Shown here one piece after another: positions 58,941 through 64,000 of a stretch of DNA of 64,000 nt (its first letter is position 1; each line of letters starts with the position of its first letter). This DNA comes from Candidatus Villigracilis vicinus (lineage in GTDB: Bacteria; Chloroflexota; Anaerolineae; Anaerolineales; Villigracilaceae). The stretch spans positions 310,001 to 374,000 of the forward strand of contig JADKIL010000002.1 in NCBI GenBank assembly GCA_016721315.1, in the 5' to 3' direction. A program made the translations under genes and the position numbers. The notes beneath the pieces were generated by a model that saw nothing but the letters and a program-made list of their open reading frames with translations, ran no database searches and was not told the DNA's origin.

Positions 58941-58976
58941 GACCTTCGAGTTCTTTGAGAACTCGGAGGTCTTTTG
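58941..58976 (+). terminator. Rho-independent terminator of the DapA-like gene
   Basis: A 14-base-pair stem (one G-T pair) GACCTTCGAGTTCT with its near-complement, three-base loop, then TTTT, 13 bases after the stop. Confidence 0.8.
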
Positions 58977-58983
58977 ACTCAGG

Positions 58984-58989
58984 TACAAT
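58984..58989 (+). promoter_or_regulatory. -10 box of a leaderless-type promoter
   Basis: TACAAT, seven bases (ACTGCCC), then the ATG at 58997, directly after a terminator. No ribosome-binding site is present. Geometry as at 24494 and 5281. Confidence 0.55.
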
Positions 58990-58996
58990 ACTGCCC

Positions 58997-59812
58997 ATGT
59001 CAACCTGGCGAATTCTTTACACTCCCCCATCCAGCGGTGCATGGAATATGGCGGCGGACGAAGCGATCCTCGACCATATTCATCGCGGCGAATCGATCTC
59101 AACTTTGAGATTGTATTCATGGAATCCGCCTTGCCTTTCATTGGGGCACGCCCAATCCTTCAAGGATGTGGATGTGGAACGACTCCATGCTCACGGCTGG
59201 GACGTCGTCCGCCGCGTGACCGGGGGGCGGGCGATTCTGCATACCGACGAATTGACCTACTCTGTGACCGGTTCCGCCGACGAGCCCGTGCTTTCAGGCG
59301 GTGTGCTCGAATCCTATAACCGCTTGGCGCAGGCATTGCTTCATGCTGTGCGCGAATTGAGTGTGCCGGTTGAAATGAAAGAACATGAAGATGGGCACAC
59401 CCAACAAAATTTAAATCCGGTTTGTTTTGAAGTTCCTTCGACGTATGAAATCACTGTTGATGGAAAAAAACTGATCGGCTCGGCACAGGCACGGAAGAAA
59501 GAAGGCGTGCTGCAACACGGCTCGCTTCCATTGACCGGTGACCTAACTCGGATTTGTGATGCATTGGTCTTTGAAAACGAAGCCGCGAGACAAAATGCAA
59601 AGGAACGATTACTTGCTCGGGCGACGACTGTCGAATCCGTTCTCGGTGTAAGAATCGATTGGGAACGAGCAGCCCAGTCCCTCGTCCACGGGTTTGAGGC
59701 GGAGTTGGGAATCCAATTCGAGCGCGGAGAAATGTCTGCATCCGAAATTCAACGCACGGAAGAACTTGTCAAAGAAAAATATGCACATCACTCGTGGACG
59801 GAGCGCTCATGA
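58997..59812 (+). CDS. Lipoate-protein ligase A family protein (BPL/LplA)
   Basis: A 271-residue protein of the biotin/lipoate ligase fold. Motifs: NMAADEAILDH near the N-terminus, RRVTGGRAILHTDELTYSV in the substrate loop, GSAQARKKEGVLQHGSLPL as the catalytic-lysine loop. It attaches lipoate or octanoate to E2 or GcvH proteins, or transfers octanoyl groups (LipM/LipL types). The start is set by TACAAT seven bases upstream. Four-base overlap with the next gene (ATGA). Confidence 0.88.
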   Translation: MSTWRILYTPPSSGAWNMAADEAILDHIHRGESISTLRLYSWNPPCLSLGHAQSFKDVDVERLHAHGWDVVRRVTGGRAILHTDELTYSVTGSADEPVLSGGVLESYNRLAQALLHAVRELSVPVEMKEHEDGHTQQNLNPVCFEVPSTYEITVDGKKLIGSAQARKKEGVLQHGSLPLTGDLTRICDALVFENEAARQNAKERLLARATTVESVLGVRIDWERAAQSLVHGFEAELGIQFERGEMSASEIQRTEELVKEKYAHHSWTERS

Positions 59813-60861
59813 AAAAAATTCTGGTGTATGGTTCGTACGGCTACACGGGGCAATTGATCGTTGAACATGCTGTGAAGGAAGGCTTGGATCTGATCCTCGC
59901 GGGGCGCGATGAGAAGCGCCTGCGTGAACAAGCAGAAAAATTCAACCTGCCGTACCGTTCTTTTGCGGTGGAAGAAACAGCCAAGCTCGATGCGGCATTA
60001 CAAGAAGTGGATGCCGTGCTGCATTGCGCCGGTCCGTTCGTGTTGACGTTCAAAGCAATGGCAGAAGCATGCATCCGCAATAAAAAACATTATGTAGATA
60101 TCAGCGGCGAGATCGAAGAGTTCGAAGCATTGGCATTGATGAACGATGAAGCAAAACGTGCGGGCGTGATGCTGCTGCCCGGCGGTGGGTTTGACGTGGT
60201 GCCCTCTGATTGTTTGATCGCATATACGGCTGGGAAATTGCCAGGCGCAACAGACTTGAAGCTCTACATCAAAAGCATTGGCAGCGGAGTCTCACGCGGT
60301 ACGGCTCGCTCTGGAGTCGAGAATAGCCATAGAGCAGGACGGATCCGCCGCGATGGAAAGATCGTCAGCGTGCCGAATTTATACGATAGCAAAGATATTG
60401 ATTTTGGGCGCGGACCTTCGAAACTTGTGACGATGGGCTGGGGCGATGTGAGTACGGCATACCACAGTACAGGTATTCCAAATGTGACCGTGTACATGGG
60501 CTTTCCCAAATCCATGATCTCGGTGATGAAATTTACCAAGGTAGCAGGTCCATTGCTTTACTCACGAGCGGCAAGAAACTTCATCAAATGGTTGATCGGC
60601 ATTTTCTTTGCGCCCGGTCCTTCGCGTGAGAAAAACAAAACGGGTTTTTCCTTGCTGATCGCTGAAGTAACGGACGGAACAAAAACTATCCGCGCCAAGC
60701 TGCGCACGCCGGAAGCGTATTATCTAACCGCGCTCACTTCGGTGGAGATCATGAAGCACATTCTATCGAACGACCTTAAACCCGGTTTTCAAACACCAAG
60801 CAAAGTATATGGAGCAGATTTTATTTTGCAGTTCGCAGGGGTTGAGCGCGAAGACTTGTAG
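59809..60861 (+). CDS. Saccharopine dehydrogenase-like NAD(P)-binding protein
   Basis: A 350-residue oxidoreductase. The Rossmann motif is VYGSYGYTGQLIVEHAV, followed by LILAGRDEKRL and CAGPFVLTFKAMAEACI, characteristic of the trans-acting enoyl reductase/saccharopine dehydrogenase-like family. The C-terminal half is a substrate domain with a hydrophobic patch (about 250-275) that could touch membranes. GGAG lies five bases before ATG 59809; its ATGA overlaps the stop of the lipoate ligase gene. True substrate unknown; it need not make lysine. Confidence 0.85.
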   Translation: MKKILVYGSYGYTGQLIVEHAVKEGLDLILAGRDEKRLREQAEKFNLPYRSFAVEETAKLDAALQEVDAVLHCAGPFVLTFKAMAEACIRNKKHYVDISGEIEEFEALALMNDEAKRAGVMLLPGGGFDVVPSDCLIAYTAGKLPGATDLKLYIKSIGSGVSRGTARSGVENSHRAGRIRRDGKIVSVPNLYDSKDIDFGRGPSKLVTMGWGDVSTAYHSTGIPNVTVYMGFPKSMISVMKFTKVAGPLLYSRAARNFIKWLIGIFFAPGPSREKNKTGFSLLIAEVTDGTKTIRAKLRTPEAYYLTALTSVEIMKHILSNDLKPGFQTPSKVYGADFILQFAGVEREDL

Positions 60862-60871
60862 GTTCAACAAG

Positions 60872-60976
60872 ATGTCACCCTGAGCGACAGTGAAGGGTCT
60901 CTACTACAATATAAGAGACTCTCACCGCACTGCGGTGCATGTGTCGGTCGCACAGAACGCTCCCTCAGAGTGACAT
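60872..60976. repeat. 105-bp MITE-like element with inverted ends
   Basis: The segment begins ATGTCACCCTGAG and ends CTCAGAGTGACAT, complementary at 12 of 13 positions. Inside are a perfect CACCGCA/TGCGGTG hairpin and a GTCTCT...AGAGAC pair. It has no reading frame. It lies between two plus-strand genes, 10 bases after a stop. Similar TCACCCTGAGCG-type strings are common dispersed repeats in bacterial genomes (general knowledge). Confidence 0.65.
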
Positions 60977-61021
60977 GAATTTTCTCTTTTATAATCACAA
61001 AAACCAACCAAAGGAGCATGA

Positions 61022-62158
61022 ATGAAATTTGAAACCCTCGCCATCCACGCAGGGCAGGAACCCGACCCGAACAACGGCGCTGTGATGACGCCTGTGTATC
61101 TCACATCCACGTACAAACAAGATGGCATCGGCAAACCGCGTCAGGGATATGAATATTCGCGCACATTGAATCCCACACGCAAGGCATTGCAAGATTGTCT
61201 CGCCGAACTCGAAAGCGGACAGTGGGGTTTGGCGTTCGCTTCCGGCATGGCAGCCACAGACACCGTTCTGCGCATGCTCGCACAAGGCGACCATGTTGTG
61301 GCTGGTAATGACGTCTACGGTGGTACCTTCCGTCTCTTTGACAAAATCCTGCGCCGCTTCGGTCTGGACTTTACATTTGCTGACACGACCGATCCTGAGA
61401 ACCTCGCTGAAGCCTTAACCCCGTCCACGCGCATCGTGTGGTTGGAGACTCCTACCAATCCCCTGCTGGCAGTGTCAGACATTCGCGCTGTAGCAGAAGT
61501 CGTGAAGAATCACCCGAATAAACCTTTATTGGTTGTGGATAATACCTTTGCCACACCATATCTCCAACGTCCGCTCGAACTGGGCGCGGACTTGGTCGTT
61601 CACTCGATGACAAAATATCTCGGCGGACACTCGGACGTGGTCGGCGGCGCGATCATTGGGAAAGATAAAGAACTCGGCGAGAAACTAGCCTATCTGCAAA
61701 ATGCCATCGGCGGTGTGCAGGGACCAATGGACTCGTTCCTTGTGTTGCGCGGCATCAAAACCCTGCCCATCCGCATGGACAGGCACGCGCAAAATGCCGA
61801 GAAGATCGTTGCATTTTTAGAGAAGCAGAAAAACGTCAAACGGCTGATCTACCCATTTCATGAGAGTCATCCTCAGGTCCATGTGGCGAAACGACAGATG
61901 AAAAATGGCGGCGGCATGATCTCATTCATCATGAAAGATGGGCGCGATGCAGCGGTCAAAGTCGCTGAAGCCACCAAATTATTCACACTGGCTGAGTCGC
62001 TCGGCGGCGTAGAGTCGCTCATCGAAGTTCCGGCGGCGATGACACATCTCTCCACTCAAGGTTCCACGCTTGAGGTTGACCCTGGCTTGGTGCGCCTTTC
62101 GGTGGGCATCGAAAATGTAGATGACCTGATCGCTGATCTTGAACAAGCATTACGCTAA
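61022..62158 (+). CDS. Cystathionine gamma-synthase/beta-lyase family PLP enzyme
   Basis: A 378-residue Cys/Met metabolism enzyme. N-terminal YEYSRTLNPTRKALQDCLAELE, the cofactor region ASGMAATDTVLRML, and the Schiff-base lysine in HSMTKYLGGHSDVVGG are clear. Both synthase and lyase activities are found in this family and cannot be told apart here. AAAGGAG before ATG. A hairpin terminator follows. No SAM riboswitch is seen in the 160-base upstream gap, which instead holds the 105-bp repeat. Confidence 0.93.
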   Translation: MKFETLAIHAGQEPDPNNGAVMTPVYLTSTYKQDGIGKPRQGYEYSRTLNPTRKALQDCLAELESGQWGLAFASGMAATDTVLRMLAQGDHVVAGNDVYGGTFRLFDKILRRFGLDFTFADTTDPENLAEALTPSTRIVWLETPTNPLLAVSDIRAVAEVVKNHPNKPLLVVDNTFATPYLQRPLELGADLVVHSMTKYLGGHSDVVGGAIIGKDKELGEKLAYLQNAIGGVQGPMDSFLVLRGIKTLPIRMDRHAQNAEKIVAFLEKQKNVKRLIYPFHESHPQVHVAKRQMKNGGGMISFIMKDGRDAAVKVAEATKLFTLAESLGGVESLIEVPAAMTHLSTQGSTLEVDPGLVRLSVGIENVDDLIADLEQALR

Positions 62159-62162
62159 AACG

Positions 62163-62194
62163 AAGACCTCCCTTTCGGGAGGTCTTTTTTATTT
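62163..62194. terminator. Rho-independent terminator between convergent genes
   Basis: A 10-base-pair perfect stem AAGACCTCCC with its complement and a TTTC loop, then a T run (TTTTTTATTTT) four bases after the PLP enzyme stop and reaching into the convergent gene's 3' end. Confidence 0.85.
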
Positions 62195-63439
62195 TGCTTT
62201 GACTGCCACCAAAGTCACATCGTCATCTTGCTTGGAACCATCCTGATAACCTTGCAACGTTTCAAGAAGTGTATTGCAAATGTGTTGGGCATTTTGTTTG
62301 GGTAGTTCACTGAGCGTCCGTTTGATGCGCTCCAGACCAAACGCTTCACCTTTCGGGTCGCGGCAGTCGGTCATGCCATCAGTGTAAAGGATGAGGGTAT
62401 CACCAGAGGTCAGCTTGATCATTTTCTCATCCAGCGTCACTGGTTCCCATAAACCGATCGCCATGCCCGGGCTATGCGGCATGCGCTCGACGCTGCCATC
62501 GGCATGCATGATCAAAGGGGGTTCATGCCCCGCACGTGCATAGGAAAATTCGCGGGTCTTTAGATCGAGGATGCCATACAGCACCGTAACGAACTGCGTG
62601 GATTTTTGCAGCCGCGTAATGTGTGTATTGACCAGGTTCATCACCTCGGCGGGGGTCACACCGATATCCGCCTCTGCCATGATGAGTGCATGCGCACGCG
62701 CCATGAACAGTGCAGAAGGCACACCCTTATCTGCCACATCGCCAATGAGAATGCCAATGCGGTGATCTTTAAGTTCAAAGACATCGTAAAAATCGCCGCC
62801 CACCTGGCGAGCGGGTAAAATGCGCGCACCAAAACTGAATTCCTCAGTATCCGGAAGGACATCAGGAAGAATACTTAATTGAATGTCTGCAGCAACTTGA
62901 AGTTCACGTTCGAGGCGTTCTTTTTCGATCAATTGATCCTGCGCCTCTTTTAATTCATCATAGGCTTTTTGCAATGCCTGATTCTTCGCCACCAGATCAT
63001 GGAACGCAGACTCATTGGACGAGTCTAATCGTTCGCTCATGATCGAAACCATTGAATACGCCAGAAGGGGCCAGCGCTGGAGGCATTCATTGAACTTGTC
63101 GCGGTCCATCACCCACAGGCGGCTATCCTTCGAAGCGCGAACACTGGCAGTGCGCTTGCCTTTGGGCATGATCAGGCTCATTTCGCCCACATACTCACCG
63201 GGTCCACAGGTGCGCAGGAACATTTCATCCGTTGAGCCAGCCGCAAGAACGATCTGCAACTCCCCCGTCATCACAACATACATGCTATTGCCGGGGTCCC
63301 CTTCACGGAAAATGAAATCGCCATCCTTATAATTTTCGATGGGCAACTCATTAATGAGCTGGTACAACTCCAGCTTTGGAATATCTCGAAACAGGGGGAT
63401 ATTAAGAAAAACGGTGCCTTCTTTTTTGGGGATGGTCAC
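62189..63439 (-). CDS. Cyclic-nucleotide-binding/SpoIIE-type phosphatase
   Basis: A 416-residue signalling protein: an N-terminal cNMP-binding domain (about 10-130, with FREGDPGNSMYVVMTGELQ and GPGEYVGEMSLI), a coiled coil (about 150-185) and a C-terminal SpoIIE/RsbU PP2C-like phosphatase (about 195-416) with GGDFYDVFEL, LIGDVADKGVPSALFMA, YTDGMTDCRDP and DDVTLVAV. It probably controls an anti-sigma-factor antagonist in response to cyclic AMP or GMP. The GTG start overlaps the kinase stop by four bases (GTGA). Linked target genes are not in view. Confidence 0.93.
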   Translation of the reverse strand: MTIPKKEGTVFLNIPLFRDIPKLELYQLINELPIENYKDGDFIFREGDPGNSMYVVMTGELQIVLAAGSTDEMFLRTCGPGEYVGEMSLIMPKGKRTASVRASKDSRLWVMDRDKFNECLQRWPLLAYSMVSIMSERLDSSNESAFHDLVAKNQALQKAYDELKEAQDQLIEKERLERELQVAADIQLSILPDVLPDTEEFSFGARILPARQVGGDFYDVFELKDHRIGILIGDVADKGVPSALFMARAHALIMAEADIGVTPAEVMNLVNTHITRLQKSTQFVTVLYGILDLKTREFSYARAGHEPPLIMHADGSVERMPHSPGMAIGLWEPVTLDEKMIKLTSGDTLILYTDGMTDCRDPKGEAFGLERIKRTLSELPKQNAQHICNTLLETLQGYQDGSKQDDDVTLVAVKAK

Positions 63440-64000
63440 TTGGCATCTCCACGCAGATCCATTATTTCCTTGCCAGCCAGCTTGTCTTGAATGCGCTGCG
63501 CAACAAGGTCAAGATGGCTCGGGTAATTCACATAATCGAGGTCATCGGTTTGAATGGTCAACACCGGACAAAGGTCAAATGAACCGAGCCATTCATCGTA
63601 AAAAGAATCCAATAAAGTTAGATATTCTGCCGTGATGCCGGTTTCCATATTACGCGCGCGGCGGCGAATGCGTTCCATTAGAACCGGAACGGGTGCCCGC
63701 AGATAGATCAACAGGTCAGGACGAGGAAGTCCGTTAACCACCAGCTCGAACAATTTTCGATAAGCAAGATAATCTCGCTCATTCAGGTTTCCGAGGTGAT
63801 GCAGGGCACGAGCAAAGATATGGGTATCTTCATAAATGCTGCGATCTAAAATGGCAGAGCGCGCATCCCGCGCCGCCACCAAATACTGGTCGGCACGATG
63901 CCCAAGAAAAAATATTTGTAAGTGAAAAGACCAGGCACGCATATCTCCGTAAAAATCGGAAAGATAGGGGTTATCTGCCACGGATTCATATCCCGTCCAC
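63436..64000 (-). CDS. Deoxynucleoside kinase (5' end outside the window)
   Basis: The C-terminal 187 residues of a deoxyadenosine/deoxyguanosine-type kinase. Conserved elements are WTGYESVADNPYLSDFY, DRSIYEDTHIFARAL (the family DRS motif), PDLLIYLRAPVPVLMERIRRRAR and the late TDDLDY. The P-loop lies beyond the right edge, so the gene is incomplete here by position, not by mutation. It overlaps the phosphatase gene by four bases. Salvage of deoxynucleosides is the likely role. Confidence 0.9.
   Translation of the reverse strand, partial: WTGYESVADNPYLSDFYGDMRAWSFHLQIFFLGHRADQYLVAARDARSAILDRSIYEDTHIFARALHHLGNLNERDYLAYRKLFELVVNGLPRPDLLIYLRAPVPVLMERIRRRARNMETGITAEYLTLLDSFYDEWLGSFDLCPVLTIQTDDLDYVNYPSHLDLVAQRIQDKLAGKEIMDLRGDAK

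Noticed and set aside
60862..61021. SAM or T-box riboswitch upstream of the Cys/Met PLP enzyme
   Set aside because: The gap is explained by the 105-bp inverted repeat, and no conserved riboswitch core or T-box motif is visible.
1..64000. CRISPR arrays, tRNA genes or rRNA genes
   Set aside because: No regularly spaced direct repeats and no tRNA T-loop/cloverleaf or rRNA-like stretch were found by eye; an Infernal or tRNAscan run would settle it.

Overview
The window is a dense, mostly operonic piece of a bacterial chromosome with no phage, insertion sequence, CRISPR array, rRNA or tRNA that I could see, and no gene-free stretch longer than 300 bases. Gene content and style suggest a Chloroflexota member, probably Anaerolineae. 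The clues are many clean TATAAT -10 boxes, several abutting the start codon (leaderless-type starts), dispersed palindromic intergenic repeats, large propeller-type sensor kinases, FHA/kinase/phosphatase signalling and a tandem-histidine-kinase cluster. This lineage assignment is inference from gene content, not a computed classification. A heme A synthase gene points to a heme-copper oxidase and hence some oxygen respiration.

Layout. 0-10.3 kb (minus strand): a TAXI-type solute receptor, an AAA ATPase, an M24 peptidase, selenocysteine synthase SelA, then a MoxR-DUF58-VWA-VWA module with a membrane-anchored trypsin-like protease. 10.5-24.2 kb (mixed): nitroreductase, small membrane proteins, a TrpB-like PLP enzyme, a GH18 lipoprotein, an odd receiver/roadblock/IS200-transposase fusion, DNA polymerase I, a large TPR protein and heme A synthase. 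24.5-28.9 kb: a 1247-residue propeller sensor kinase with its LuxR-type regulator. 29-33.4 kb (minus): a DsbA-like protein and an XRE-TPR-GNAT-V4R-hydrolase operon. 33.4-39.2 kb (minus): two histidine kinases, a response regulator and CpaE/CpaF without the rest of a Tad pilus locus. 39.2-47.2 kb (minus): amidohydrolase, parB, parA, a PfkB kinase, then the conserved jag-yidC-(PQQ lipoprotein)-yidD-rnpA-rpmH block, read in the order rpmH to jag. 47.3-50.4 kb: purine and amidase catabolism, Hsp20, and a 39-residue membrane peptide. 50.4-56.3 kb (minus): a Ser/Thr kinase with a PQQ propeller, PP2C phosphatase, J-domain/VWA fusion, FHA protein, small unknown protein and response regulator. 56.4-62.2 kb (plus): metallophosphoesterase, ParB-like protein, DapA-like aldolase, lipoate ligase family protein, saccharopine-dehydrogenase-like protein, a Cys/Met PLP enzyme. 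62.2-64 kb (minus): a cNMP-binding/SpoIIE phosphatase and a deoxynucleoside kinase cut by the right edge.

Most interesting: (1) the fusion at 16050-17675, whose C-terminus keeps the Y1 (IS200/RAYT) transposase fold and the tyrosine position but has lost both histidines of the HUH metal site, attached to a receiver-like and a roadblock-like domain: a likely domesticated transposase in a signalling protein; (2) a palindromic ATTATAAT at 15397-15404 that appears to be the -10 of two divergent leaderless genes; (3) the kinase-phosphatase-J/VWA-FHA operon with a perfect inverted repeat over the kinase start codon; (4) several families of dispersed intergenic palindromes, one a 105-bp element with 13-bp inverted ends.
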